Source of the DNA: Candidatus Eiseniibacteriota bacterium
GTDB taxonomy: Bacteria > Orphanbacterota > Orphanbacteria > Orphanbacterales > Orphanbacteraceae
Length of the DNA: 64,000 bases
Assembly: GCA_024276995.1 (NCBI GenBank)
Contig: JAJRWB010000076.1
Location: forward strand, 1-64,000
Direction: 5' to 3'
The translations under genes were made by a program, and so were the position numbers. Positions 42,309-50,420 of the stretch are shown piece by piece (positions within the stretch are counted from its first letter, which is position 1; each line of letters opens with the position of its first letter). Under the pieces are notes generated by a model. It was given only the letters and a program-made list of their open reading frames with translations, was not told the DNA's origin and ran no database searches.

Positions 42309-44048
42309 CTATCTTACCAGGGTGATCTTCACATGGTCCGAACGTTTGCCCGCCTCGAGCCGGGCGAAGTACGTTCCGGATGGGACACGGCCGTCCGGCG
42401 TCCAGGTGAAGAAGTGCGGACCGGCGCCGAGGCGCTCCGATATGAGCGTCTCGACGCGCCTCCCCGCGACGTCATAGATCGCGAGCGTCGCCCGCTCCTC
42501 CCCCTGAAGGCGGAACGAGAGCGTGGTGGCCGGGTTGAACGGGTTCGGCAGAGCCGTGAGATACGGTGGAAGGGAAGGGACGCCGCCGCTTTCCACCGGC
42601 GGTTCGCCGCCGCGGATGTCGAGCACGTGGGGGAGATGGTCGGACGCTCTTCTCGTGTCGTCCCGGCGCAGCCTCGAGCCGATGAGCATGCGCTCCTCGA
42701 GAAGAGGTGTATGAAGTATGAAGCTCTTCGCCACGTTGACCCGGCTGTCGGTGTAGCTGATCCTGTCGATGTGGCCCGGGCCGTACTCGTTCCGTTCGTC
42801 GTACCACGTGTAATCCTGGCGCACCGAGTTCTGCCTCGACAGGAGGGCCGTCAGATCGGTGCCGTCCCAATCGGGACGGAAGTCGGCGCCGTAGGCGGCG
42901 TTGTTTGCGATGTCTCCCGTCAGAAGCGTCTTCACCTGGCGGGAGTCGCCGTACATATTCGCATCTCCCACGAGGATGATCGCCGTGTTCCTCCCGATTT
43001 TCGCGTCGCTCCCCCCTTCACGGGCGTCTCGCACGAACGCCATCACCTCGTCGATCTGTTGCTGCCTCGCGCCGTCGTTGGAACAGCACGACAGGTGCAT
43101 GTTGATGAGAAGCAGGTCGTTCTCGAATCGATCGGGGAGGTCGATCAGCGTCGCCCACGCCCGCCCGGGGCTCGCCACCCACGCGCCGATGAAAGGGAAC
43201 CGCGACACCGTGTGGAGCTGTCCGCCGTCCCACGCTTGGTACCATCTCCCCCTCAGCCGAGAAGCGACACGGCTCTTCGTTTCGTTTCCCGTGTGATTGT
43301 AGATCTCCTGGAAGGCGATGATGTCCGGATCGAGGGCGTCGAAGATCCGGTTGTACTCGGCGTAGCGGATCCAGGGACTGTCGCGGAGGACGTTGTACGT
43401 CAGGATCCTCACGTCGGTCGCCTTCTCCCTGGCGATGGGAATCGGTTCGGCGTCGAAGGGGATCGTCTCGTCGAAGGTGTATTCCACCGACGCATCATCG
43501 TCGGGTATCCGGTCGCCGCCGGCAAGATCACGCATCGCCAGGCGGATCGTTTTCGAGGAAAAAATCGGCGAGCCTCCCACCGTCGCGTTCCGGGGGATGG
43601 AGATTTCGAATTCCTTCGCCGAATGGGCGGGCGCCGTGATGATACCGGCGTCGACCCAGTGGAGCATGGTGTCGAAGAAAAGCCCCCGCCGCTCGCCGAA
43701 ACTCCACGAGAACTCCGCCCCCATGTCGCCCGTGGCGCCGTCGAAGTCGCCGTCGATGTAGAGGGTGAGTCGGTTCGCCTCCTGGAGCACCAACTCGCGC
43801 CTCAGCTTCACACGGATGTACAGGTTTCGCCTGTCGTTCGCCACGCCGAGGGAGATCAGATCGATCCCACCCCTCCCGGCGTCGCCCGCCGGGTCGGAGG
43901 CCGATACGCGCAGGCCGTCCCACTCCTCGGTTACACCGTCCACGGCGATCGGCGCGGCGCGTCCGTCGGCGGTGGGCGAGTCGATCGCCAGCATCGCCGG
44001 CAGGAGGAGGAAGGGGGGAGAAAGGAATCGGAACGCGCTGCGGAGCAC
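42309..44048 (-). CDS. Secreted endonuclease/exonuclease/phosphatase-family protein with FlgD-like tail
   Basis: 579 residues. Signal peptide; an N-terminal CBM9/DOMON-like sandwich (about 30-170; PIAVDGVTEEWDGL, NLYIRVKLRRE, LTLYIDGDFDGATGD); the EEP catalytic domain (about 205-480) with LTYNVLRDSP, IIAFQEIYN, LLINMHLSCC, ILVGDANMYGD and RASDHLPHVLDI (D-H pair); and a FlgD-like Ig fold ending SDHVKITLVR with ALPNPFNPATTLSFRL. Such proteins are secreted nucleases or phosphoesterases. The start is GTG at 44048, 1 base from the preceding stop, with GGAGG upstream. Last gene of the minus-strand set that begins upstream with the OmpA-like gene. Confidence 0.86.
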   Translation of the reverse strand: MLRSAFRFLSPPFLLLPAMLAIDSPTADGRAAPIAVDGVTEEWDGLRVSASDPAGDAGRGGIDLISLGVANDRRNLYIRVKLRRELVLQEANRLTLYIDGDFDGATGDMGAEFSWSFGERRGLFFDTMLHWVDAGIITAPAHSAKEFEISIPRNATVGGSPIFSSKTIRLAMRDLAGGDRIPDDDASVEYTFDETIPFDAEPIPIAREKATDVRILTYNVLRDSPWIRYAEYNRIFDALDPDIIAFQEIYNHTGNETKSRVASRLRGRWYQAWDGGQLHTVSRFPFIGAWVASPGRAWATLIDLPDRFENDLLLINMHLSCCSNDGARQQQIDEVMAFVRDAREGGSDAKIGRNTAIILVGDANMYGDSRQVKTLLTGDIANNAAYGADFRPDWDGTDLTALLSRQNSVRQDYTWYDERNEYGPGHIDRISYTDSRVNVAKSFILHTPLLEERMLIGSRLRRDDTRRASDHLPHVLDIRGGEPPVESGGVPSLPPYLTALPNPFNPATTLSFRLQGEERATLAIYDVAGRRVETLISERLGAGPHFFTWTPDGRVPSGTYFARLEAGKRSDHVKITLVR

Positions 44049-44049
44049 T

Positions 44050-44574
44050 TCATTCCTCCAACTCGATGCCGAGGCCGTCGGCGATGCGGTTCACGAAGGC
44101 GAAGTAGGCGGTGATGGCGCAGATATCGTGGATCGTCCGATCGTCGAAACCGGCGGCGCGCAGGGCGAGCGCGTCTTCGGCGCCGACATCGCCCGGCGCG
44201 AGGGTGAGGCGACCGGCGTAGTCGAGCATCGCCCGTTCGTCATCGCGGAGGTCGGCCTTCGTATAGTCCGATTCGAGCGCCTCCACGAGGGAGTCGCCCC
44301 GTGGATCGCCCTCTTTCTTAAGCGCCGCACGGAGACCCGCCCCGTGATGCACCGTTCAGTAGCGGCAGCCGTTCAGCCCCGACACGGTGAGGGCGATCAT
44401 CTCCCGGCGGCTCCTGGCGAGGGGGCCGGGGCGGTGCATGAGGGTGACGTAGAAATCGTAATGATTCTTCATCACCGGCGGGTTCACGCCGTGGACCCGG
44501 ATGATGTTGTCCCTGTCGGGCACGCGGTGGCGTTCGGGGATTTCCTCGTTAGGTGTGTACCGGATGAACGCCAC
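44050..44574 (-). CDS. AhpD-like peroxidase selenoprotein (in-frame UGA = Sec73)
   Basis: Reading through the UGA at 44358-44356 gives a 174-residue carboxymuconolactone-decarboxylase/AhpD-fold protein of the peroxidase-related type. The UGA falls in ALTVSGLNGC-R-Y-U-TVHHGAGLRA. The residues fit the AhpD proton-relay set: Glu58, Cys70, Sec73 and His77, with the spacing I recall for Glu118/Cys130/Cys133/His137 of mycobacterial AhpD. So Sec replaces the peroxidatic Cys. Both halves are typical (MAFIRYTPNE at the start, ITAYFAFVNRIADGLGIELEE at the end). Just after the UGA lies a SECIS-like stem-loop. Start GTG 44574 with GAGG close upstream, 2 bases after the CYTH gene stop. Standard tools see two truncated ORFs (44356-44712 and 44050-44352). 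Thioredoxin may reduce it. Confidence 0.85.
44322..44352 (-). promoter_or_regulatory. SECIS element downstream of the Sec UGA
   Basis: On the minus strand, from base 10 after the UGA, CACGG pairs with CCGUG around a 9-base loop GGCGGGUCU; a second, weaker pairing (GUGC/GCGC-type) continues the stem below. The GGUCU motif bound by SelB in E. coli fdhF lies at bases 19-23 after the UGA in both cases, just before the 3' strand of the stem. The position is therefore what a bacterial SECIS requires. Confidence 0.75.
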
Positions 44575-44576
44575 GG

Positions 44577-45107
44577 TTACCTCGCCTCCCCCGCGCCGCG
44601 CCGGCCGAAGCCGAGGAGGTCGGAGTACGACGATCCCACCACGGCACCGGTGGCGCCGGAAAAGCGACGCGCGAGTTCCTTCACTTTCGCCCACGCCTGC
44701 CCGTCGGTGCACTCGTCGTCCACCACCGCTTCGAACTCGATGAACGCGCCGAGCCCTTCCACGCGGTCGATATGGATCCTCACATTGTCATGGATATAGA
44801 GAAGTCTCGTCTTACGGACGACGCCGATCACACCGAGGGTGGAGGCGAGCGCCTCGTGGAGCGGCCCGGCATCGACCGGCACCACCACGTAGTCGCTCCC
44901 TCTTGCCGCCGCGTCGTCGGGCCGAATGTAGGCGATCAGTTCCGCCCCGCCCGCCGTTTTCCGGATCTTGAGCCGTCCCTCGGTGGAACGGAAGTACGTG
45001 TCGGTCTGCGCCAGTTCGGCGGTGCATGGCCCCGCGATCTCCCCGGCGATGCGGAGAGCGCGGTCGAGGTCGATGCACCGCGCCTTCCACTCGATGTTCC
45101 TGTTCAT
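44577..45107 (-). CDS. CYTH-domain protein (class IV adenylate cyclase/thiamine triphosphatase-like)
   Basis: 176 residues. CYTH tunnel fold: N-terminal NIEWKARCIDLDRAL (in place of the usual ExExK), QTDTYFRSTEGRLKIRKTAGG, LIAYIRPDDAAARGSDY, VVRKTRLLYIHDNVRIHIDRVEGLGAFIEFEAVV. These strands supply the charged residues of the triphosphate tunnel. Members are class IV cyclases, tripolyphosphatases or thiamine triphosphatases; the choice cannot be made from sequence. Stop codon is followed after 2 bases by the selenoprotein start, so the two are probably co-transcribed. Confidence 0.87.
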   Translation of the reverse strand: MNRNIEWKARCIDLDRALRIAGEIAGPCTAELAQTDTYFRSTEGRLKIRKTAGGAELIAYIRPDDAAARGSDYVVVPVDAGPLHEALASTLGVIGVVRKTRLLYIHDNVRIHIDRVEGLGAFIEFEAVVDDECTDGQAWAKVKELARRFSGATGAVVGSSYSDLLGFGRRGAGEAR

Positions 45108-45148
45108 CGCTCTTCCCCCCTCACCGCACCGCCACGCCGATTCCCCGT

Positions 45149-45841
45149 CTAGGGAACCGGCTCGATCGACGCCTCGCCGCTCGAAGCGACCGGCAGATCC
45201 TCCATCACCGGGCCGATAACGATCACCACGCGGCGGTTCATCGCCCGTCCCTCGGGTATGGCGTTGTCCGCCACGGGGCGGTATTCGCCGTACCCCACCG
45301 CGGCAAGCCTGTTCGGCGGGACGTTGTAATTCTCTCGCATGTAATGGAGCGCCGAGTTCGCGCGGGCGGATGACAGCTCCCAGTTCGACTTATAGCGATC
45401 CCGGAACTGGGGAGCGATCTGCACGTTGTCGGTATGTCCTTCCACGAGAATCTCCCTATCGGGATACCTGTCGATCACGTCGCCGATCCTGCCGAGGATC
45501 TCCTTCCCCGTATCGGTGAGCGTGGTGCCGCCCGAGCGGAAGAGCGCCGCATCGGACACGGTGATGATCGACTTCGTCGAGATCCGGTCGAGAAGAACCT
45601 GCTTCTCCTCGCGATAGTCCGCCAGCGATCGCTCGAGCTCTCCCGAAAGCCGGTCGGCCCTTTGCTTTTCGGCGTTCCACTTCGTCTCCATCGCCGAGAG
45701 TCGTCCCTGGAGCGATGTGATCTCCATCCGTTGCTGTTCGATCAGCTGCTTCCTGCCCGAGCACCCGGGCGACGACAGTACGACGGTGACCGCCGCGGCG
45801 AAGATTGCCGCAGTCGGCGCACGCTTCACGATTCGTCTCAT
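45149..45841 (-). CDS. OmpA-family peptidoglycan-binding lipoprotein
   Basis: 230 residues from ATG 45841. Signal peptide with lipobox SSPGC (Cys27), a coiled-coil stretch (about 30-85; EQQRMEITSLQGRLSAMETKWNAEKQRADRL) and a C-terminal OmpA/MotB domain (ALFRSGGTTLTDTGKEILGRIGDVID, EILVEGHTDNVQIAP, NWELSSARANSALHYM, PPNRLAAVGYGEYRPVADN, NRRVVIVI). It tethers the outer membrane to peptidoglycan. The frame runs upstream to 45946 but that part resembles noise. A 41-base gap separates it from the CYTH gene. Confidence 0.9.
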   Translation of the reverse strand: MRRIVKRAPTAAIFAAAVTVVLSSPGCSGRKQLIEQQRMEITSLQGRLSAMETKWNAEKQRADRLSGELERSLADYREEKQVLLDRISTKSIITVSDAALFRSGGTTLTDTGKEILGRIGDVIDRYPDREILVEGHTDNVQIAPQFRDRYKSNWELSSARANSALHYMRENYNVPPNRLAAVGYGEYRPVADNAIPEGRAMNRRVVIVIGPVMEDLPVASSGEASIEPVP

Positions 45842-45970
45842 TTCCGATTCCACCTTGTTCCGGTTTCCCCGCACAGCCTGACGCAATGCACCTGTTTTCG
45901 ACAAGCCTCCATGAAGAGCATTAGTCGAAAGAATACGGTCCGTCAAGCGGGAATGAGACGTGCGGACGCG

Positions 45971-46561
45971 CTATTCCGGCGCGCACCGCTTCGCGCATCT
46001 TACCTGTTCATATCGGAAGCAATCGACGGTGTGGTCGTTCACCATGCCCGCCGCCTGCATGTAGGCATAGCAGATCGTGCTTCCGACGAAGGAGAAACCC
46101 CGCTTCTTCATGTCGCGGCTCATGGCTTCCGACTCCGTCGTGCTCACCGGAATGTCGGCCTGCTCCTTCCACCGGTTCCGGATCGTCTTGCCGCCGGTGA
46201 AGCGCCAGATATATGCATCGAACGACCCGAACATGGTTTGGATATCAAGGAAGGCGCGGGCGTTCTTCACCGCGGAGCGCACTTTTAGGCGGTTCCGAAT
46301 GATCGCGCGGTTTCCCAGGAGCGACTCGATCTTCCGTTCGGTGAAGCGGGCCACTTTCTCCGGGTCGAACCGGGCGAACGCTTCGCGGTAACCGTCTCTC
46401 CTTTTCAGGATCGTCGCCCAGCTGAGGCCCGCCTGGGCGCCGTCGAGGATGATGTACTCGAAATGGGTGCGGTCGTCGTGAAGAGGAACGCCCCACTCGG
46501 TGTCGTGGTATTCCATTTCGAGCACGCTCCCCACGCACCATTCACACCGCTTCTTCTTCAT
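45971..46561 (-). CDS. tag: DNA-3-methyladenine glycosylase I
   Basis: Excises 3-methyladenine from alkylated DNA. 196 residues. The zinc site is Cys6 (KKRCEWC), His19 (EYHDTEWG) and the pair in MVNDHTVDCFRY; the catalytic-pocket Glu and Trp lie in FEYIILDGAQAGLSWATILKRR, and KNARAFLDIQ and GFSFVGSTICYAYMQAAGMVNDH are family signatures. ATG at 46561 is the standard start; the frame runs on to 46702 within lspA. It overlaps the lspA end by 20 bases. Confidence 0.95.
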   Translation of the reverse strand: MKKKRCEWCVGSVLEMEYHDTEWGVPLHDDRTHFEYIILDGAQAGLSWATILKRRDGYREAFARFDPEKVARFTERKIESLLGNRAIIRNRLKVRSAVKNARAFLDIQTMFGSFDAYIWRFTGGKTIRNRWKEQADIPVSTTESEAMSRDMKKRGFSFVGSTICYAYMQAAGMVNDHTVDCFRYEQVRCAKRCAPE

Positions 46562-47114
46562 TCCCGCCTCCTCCGCGTGCGCCGCCGCCGGGCGGAGCGT
46601 TTCGCGACGTATCGTTCGTGCCGACCTTTTCCCGCCGGAAATGCTGCAGGAGCAGCCAGCCGGCGCCCGCCATGATGAACGTGTCGGCGAAGTTGAACAC
46701 ACCGGTGCGGAGCGGACCGATCCCCATGTTCATGAAGTCGACCACGACGCCGTCGTAGAAGACCCTATCGAAAAGGTTGCTCACGCCGCCGCTCACCACG
46801 AGGGTGAGGGCGTTCCTGTAGACCGTTCCCTGGCCGCCGCGGAAGCCGAAGAAGGCGAGGAGAATGAGCCCCGCGGTGGAGACCACTACGAAGAGGAGGA
46901 ACCGTCCCCGCTCGGAAAGCCCCGCGCCGAGGCTGAGAAAACCGCCCCGGTTCTCGGCGTACTGGATGCGGAACGTGTCGCCGGCGAAGATCTTCGGCGG
47001 CGAGTGGGCGATCGTACGCCGGGCGATCTCCTTCGTACCTTGGTCGAAGGAAACGAGGAGAACGAGGAGAAGGACGTGGGGGACGATCGCGCGCGCGGGG
47101 CGGATACCTGTCAT
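46542..47114 (-). CDS. lspA: Lipoprotein signal peptidase (SPase II)
   Basis: Inner-membrane aspartic protease that removes prolipoprotein signal peptides. 190 residues, four membrane helices. Conserved regions SFDQGTKEIARRTI, RIQYAENRGGFLSLG, VSGGVSNLFDRVFYDGVVVDFMNMGIG (catalytic Asp) and TGVFNFADTFIMAG (second catalytic Asp). The C-terminal Gly/Glu-rich 25-residue tail is extra. It starts 4 bases inside the ferredoxin gene (ATGA). It processes the several lipoproteins predicted in this window. Confidence 0.94.
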   Translation of the reverse strand: MTGIRPARAIVPHVLLLVLLVSFDQGTKEIARRTIAHSPPKIFAGDTFRIQYAENRGGFLSLGAGLSERGRFLLFVVVSTAGLILLAFFGFRGGQGTVYRNALTLVVSGGVSNLFDRVFYDGVVVDFMNMGIGPLRTGVFNFADTFIMAGAGWLLLQHFRREKVGTNDTSRNAPPGGGARGGGGNEEEAV

Positions 47115-47335
47115 TTTACACCTTTATAATATCGGCCCGAAGCGGGGGCGAGCGCCGCCGCCGGACAGATGCGGAAACACTCGACGCACTTCGTGCACGT
47201 CTGGGAGTGAAAACGAAGTTCCATCCTCCTGAGAACGAGCGACTCGGGCAGGCACACCGCGATGCACGCGCCGCACCGGATACATCGTTCGTGAAGGATC
47301 TGGAGGAACGGGCGAAGCGTGGCGGCGGCGGTCAT
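47111..47335 (-). CDS. Two-cluster 4Fe-4S ferredoxin
   Basis: 74 residues. Two CxxCxxCxxxC sets: Cys18, 21, 24, 28 (CIRCGACIAVC) and Cys47, 50, 53, 57 (CTKCVECFRIC), typical of a bacterial 2[4Fe-4S] ferredoxin. ATG at 47335 overlaps the stop of the reductase gene by one base (TGATG), and its own stop overlaps lspA. The close coupling suggests it donates electrons to the adjacent geranylgeranyl-reductase-family flavoprotein. Leu in place of Pro after the first set is slightly atypical. Confidence 0.9.
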   Translation of the reverse strand: MTAAATLRPFLQILHERCIRCGACIAVCLPESLVLRRMELRFHSQTCTKCVECFRICPAAALAPASGRYYKGVK

Positions 47336-48540
47336 CAGAAGATCGTCCCCCTGTTCCGGTGGATGAGAGGGAGTATTGCGAGGAGGAGCGGCACGGGGAT
47401 GTGGAGGAGGCCCGCGGCGAACCGAAAGGGCCCGCCGCCTCCGCGCCGGTGTTCGAAGAGCTTCGCCGCGGTCCGGACGAGCTTCTCGAGCCGGTCGTCG
47501 TCGTAGCGATAGAGAATATTCGCCACCTTGAGATAACGGTCGTTCGCCTTTCCCGCCATACGGCGCCACTTTATCTCGTACATTCGAAGGGCGGCCGCCA
47601 GGTCTTCGCGACGACGCAGCGCCGCCCCGGCGATCGTCCCGACGAGGTCCCCCGATTCGAGGGCGTTCATGATGCCTCCCCCTGTGAGCGGATTCGCCTG
47701 GTGGGCGGCGTCGCCGGCGAGGGCCACCCCGTTGCCGATCACCGCCGGGAGCGAGCGCGAACGGCCCGCCGCACCGCCGCGCCGTTCGAGAAGAACGCAT
47801 TTCGGGTCGAACCGTTCGAACAGCTTCTCGGCGAACAGCTGCGCCGGTCTCCGTGCCGCGCGCTCCGGTTCGATACCGACGCCGACATTCCACTCGCCGT
47901 TCCCCTTCGGAAACGCCCACCCGTAGCCTCCCGGGGCCACTTCACGACCGAAGTAGAATTCGAGGTAGCCGTCGCACGGCTTGTCGCTTCTCAGTCGCGC
48001 CTCGTAACAGCTGAACGTCTCGGCCGCCTTCCAGCCGGACGCGAGGTTCGCCCACCTGCCGAGCACCGACTCGACGCCGTCGGCGCCGAGCACGAACCGG
48101 CACCGCGCGCTCCACGTCTTTCCGCCTTCGAGAAACCGAACCCCCCGGACCGCCTCCCCTTCCGTGACGAGACCGACCGCCTCGCAGCCGACCCGCACTT
48201 CGGCGCCCCTCGCCTCCGCTTCCTCCGCGAGGCCGGCGTCGAACTTCTCCCTGTCGAGCATCACCCCCGCGCCGGCAAACGTCCCGGCGGCCACCGCGCC
48301 GCGCGGGCCGAAGATCCTCGCGCCTTCGATCCTCGCGGTGATCCAGCCCGGCCGGATCGGCGTGAACTGCTCGATCTCGCCGGCCGGACCGGTCGCCTCG
48401 GCGCAGCGCACCGGCGAGCCGACGGTATCGCGCTTCTCCGCCAGGAGCACGCGAATCCCCGCCCGCGCCAGGGCGATCGCCGCGGCGCTCCCCGCCGGAC
48501 CGGCGCCCACCACGATGGCGTCGTATTCATCTCGTCCCAT
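47335..48540 (-). CDS. Geranylgeranyl reductase-family FAD oxidoreductase
   Basis: 401-residue flavoprotein. N-terminal FAD-binding DAIVVGAGPAGSAAAIALARAG, then SPVRCAEATG, the second nucleotide motif region (LGADGVESVLGRW) and GVALAGDAAHQANPLTGGGIMNALESGDLV (the GD and PLxGGG motif of this family). Homologues reduce polyprenyl double bonds in archaeal lipids, chlorophyll side chains or menaquinone. Here the next gene is a ferredoxin, the usual donor for such reductases. Substrate unknown; menaquinone or polyprenol saturation is an inference. First gene of the ggr-fdx-lspA-tag operon. Confidence 0.87.
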   Translation of the reverse strand: MGRDEYDAIVVGAGPAGSAAAIALARAGIRVLLAEKRDTVGSPVRCAEATGPAGEIEQFTPIRPGWITARIEGARIFGPRGAVAAGTFAGAGVMLDREKFDAGLAEEAEARGAEVRVGCEAVGLVTEGEAVRGVRFLEGGKTWSARCRFVLGADGVESVLGRWANLASGWKAAETFSCYEARLRSDKPCDGYLEFYFGREVAPGGYGWAFPKGNGEWNVGVGIEPERAARRPAQLFAEKLFERFDPKCVLLERRGGAAGRSRSLPAVIGNGVALAGDAAHQANPLTGGGIMNALESGDLVGTIAGAALRRREDLAAALRMYEIKWRRMAGKANDRYLKVANILYRYDDDRLEKLVRTAAKLFEHRRGGGGPFRFAAGLLHIPVPLLLAILPLIHRNRGTIF

Positions 48541-48662
48541 GAACCGCCGGTCCCCTCCCCGCTGCGGACGTGGTTCTCCGCATTATAGGAGAGGTTGTCC
48601 GGCGCCACAAGAGGGGCCGGCGCCCCGCGGATATCGATTCAGGAGAAAAATAAAAAAAACCG

Positions 48663-48690
48663 TTGACAGAAATCGAAGGAGGCTTAGTAT
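48663..48690 (+). promoter_or_regulatory. Sigma-70-type promoter for the ABC operon
   Basis: TTGACA (48663-48668), a 16-base spacer and TAGTAT (48685-48690), followed by a T-run. Predicted start near 48697, giving a leader of about 57-70 bases. It is the only good promoter in the 213-base gap between the divergent operons. Confidence 0.72.
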
Positions 48691-48753
48691 TTTTTCCGGA
48701 ACCGGGGCGAGGTCCCGCGCGTTTTTGTCATACCCCTGTTTTTCGTATAAGCA

Positions 48754-49707
48754 GTGAACGAGACGATGATCGAAGTCAGGCACCTGTCGAAGCATTTCGG
48801 CGCCACCGTCGCGGTGGATGACGTCTCTTTCAATGTCAGTCGCGGCGAGGTGCTCGGTTTCCTCGGTCCGAACGGCGCCGGGAAGTCGACCACCATGCGG
48901 GTGCTCACCGGCTACATCCCGCCCACGAGCGGGTCGGCCCACGTGGCGGGGCTCGACCTCCGAAGCGACTCCCTCTCGGTGCGCCGCCGGATCGGCTACC
49001 TCCCGGAGAGCGCCCCCCTCTACGGCGACATGGAAGTGATCGATTTCCTCCGGTTCATCGCGTCGGTCAGGGGGATCCCCGCCGGCGAGACGACCGACCG
49101 GATCGGTCGAATGGTGCGGCGATGCGGTCTCGAAAAGGTGATCGGCCGGCCGATCCATCATCTTTCGAAGGGGTATCGCCAGCGTGTCGGACTCGCCCAG
49201 GCGATGATCCACGACCCGGACCTCCTCGTGCTCGACGAACCGACCACCGGTCTCGATCCGAACCAGATCATCGAGATCCGCGAACTGATCCGCGAACTCG
49301 GCCGTGAGAAGACGGTAATCCTCTCCACGCATATTCTTCCCGAGGTGGAAGCGACATGCGGAAGAGTGCTGATCATCAACGACGGAAAGATCGTCGCCTC
49401 CGGAACACCGGGCGAACTCGCCCAGGGGGAAGGGAAGGAGACGGTTCATCTTTCGGTGCGCGCTCCCTCGCGCGAGGCGGTGGAGGAGAAGCTCGGTACG
49501 GGCGAGCTGGTGGAGAAGGTCTCGTGGAAGGGGAACGGCGGCGAGGGGATTCACCGGTTCGTCATCACGGGGCCTTCGGGGAAGGGACTCGGCGAGGCGC
49601 TCTTCCACGCGGCGGTGGAGAGCGGATGGACGATCTCCGAACTGAGGCCGGAGAGGGCGAACCTCGAGGATGTGTTCCACAGGCTGACCCGGAGGGACGG
49701 ACCGTGA
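48754..49707 (+). CDS. ABC transporter ATP-binding protein (GldA-like)
   Basis: 317 residues. Walker A GPNGAGKST (38-46), Q-loop region LPESAPLYGDM, signature LSKGYRQRVGLAQAM, Walker B LLVLDEPTTGLDPNQI and switch His in ILSTHILPE. A C-terminal 80-residue extension resembles the DUF4162-type tail of ABC-2 ATPases. It pairs with the ABC-2 permease and GldG-like protein downstream. The start is GTG at 48754 or ATG at 48766 (MIEVRHLSK); both lack a strong ribosome site. Substrate unknown. Confidence 0.9.
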   Translation: MNETMIEVRHLSKHFGATVAVDDVSFNVSRGEVLGFLGPNGAGKSTTMRVLTGYIPPTSGSAHVAGLDLRSDSLSVRRRIGYLPESAPLYGDMEVIDFLRFIASVRGIPAGETTDRIGRMVRRCGLEKVIGRPIHHLSKGYRQRVGLAQAMIHDPDLLVLDEPTTGLDPNQIIEIRELIRELGREKTVILSTHILPEVEATCGRVLIINDGKIVASGTPGELAQGEGKETVHLSVRAPSREAVEEKLGTGELVEKVSWKGNGGEGIHRFVITGPSGKGLGEALFHAAVESGWTISELRPERANLEDVFHRLTRRDGP

Positions 49708-50420
49708 GCAACATCAAGGCGATCACGGCGAAGGAGTTCAGGAGCTACTTCGACTCCCCCGTGGCGTATATCTATATCACATTCTTTCTCGTCCTCTCGT
49801 CGTGGCTCTTCCTGCGCGGCTTCTTCCTCATCGGCCAAGCGTCGATGCGCGGCTTCTTCGGTCTCCTCCCGTGGCTCCTCCTCTTCTTCGTTCCCGCGGT
49901 GACCATGCGGCTCTGGGCGGAAGAGAAGAAACTCGGCACCATCGAGCTGCTCATGACGCTGCCGATCCGGGATCACGAAGCGGTGATCGGGAAGTTCCTC
50001 GCCAGCTTTCTCTTTCTCACTCTCACGCTGGTGCTCTCCGTTTCCATTCCGCTGATGATCGCACTCGTCGGCGACCCCGATCCCGGCCCGATCATCGGGG
50101 GATACATCGGCGCCGTCCTACTCGGCGCGGCCTATCTCTCCATCGGACTGTTCGTTTCGAGCCTGACGGAGAACCAGATCATCGCGTTCATCATCGGCGT
50201 GGTGGCGACCTTCGCCCTCTTCATCGTGGGCGAGGAGTTCGTGGTGTACAGCGCCCCCCACGCGCTCGTTCCGGTTCTCAAGTTCATCGGCATGGGCGCC
50301 CATTTCGACTCGATCGGCAGGGGGGTGGTCGATTCGCGCGACGTGATCTACTACCTCTCGGTGATCGGCTTCTTTCTCTATTTGAATGTGCGCTCCCTCG
50401 AGAGCAGGAGCTGGAAGTAG
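49704..50420 (+). CDS. ABC-2 type permease (GldF-like)
   Basis: 238 residues, six membrane helices. MSNIKAITAKEFRSYFDSPVAYIYITFFLVLSS is the characteristic GldF opening; EEKKLGTIELLMTLPIRDHEAVIGKFLA and LSIGLFVSSLTENQIIAFIIG follow. GTG at 49704 overlaps the ATPase stop (GTGA), with GGAGGGA 6 bases upstream. Forms the membrane half of the transporter with the GldG-like protein starting 1 base later. In Bacteroidetes GldAFG supports gliding; here gliding is not shown. Confidence 0.9.
   Translation: MSNIKAITAKEFRSYFDSPVAYIYITFFLVLSSWLFLRGFFLIGQASMRGFFGLLPWLLLFFVPAVTMRLWAEEKKLGTIELLMTLPIRDHEAVIGKFLASFLFLTLTLVLSVSIPLMIALVGDPDPGPIIGGYIGAVLLGAAYLSIGLFVSSLTENQIIAFIIGVVATFALFIVGEEFVVYSAPHALVPVLKFIGMGAHFDSIGRGVVDSRDVIYYLSVIGFFLYLNVRSLESRSWK

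Noticed and set aside
44356-44712. Separate 118-codon ORF and 100-codon ORF (44050-44352) as two genes
   Set aside because: They are the two halves of one AhpD-like protein in the same frame, separated only by the UGA.
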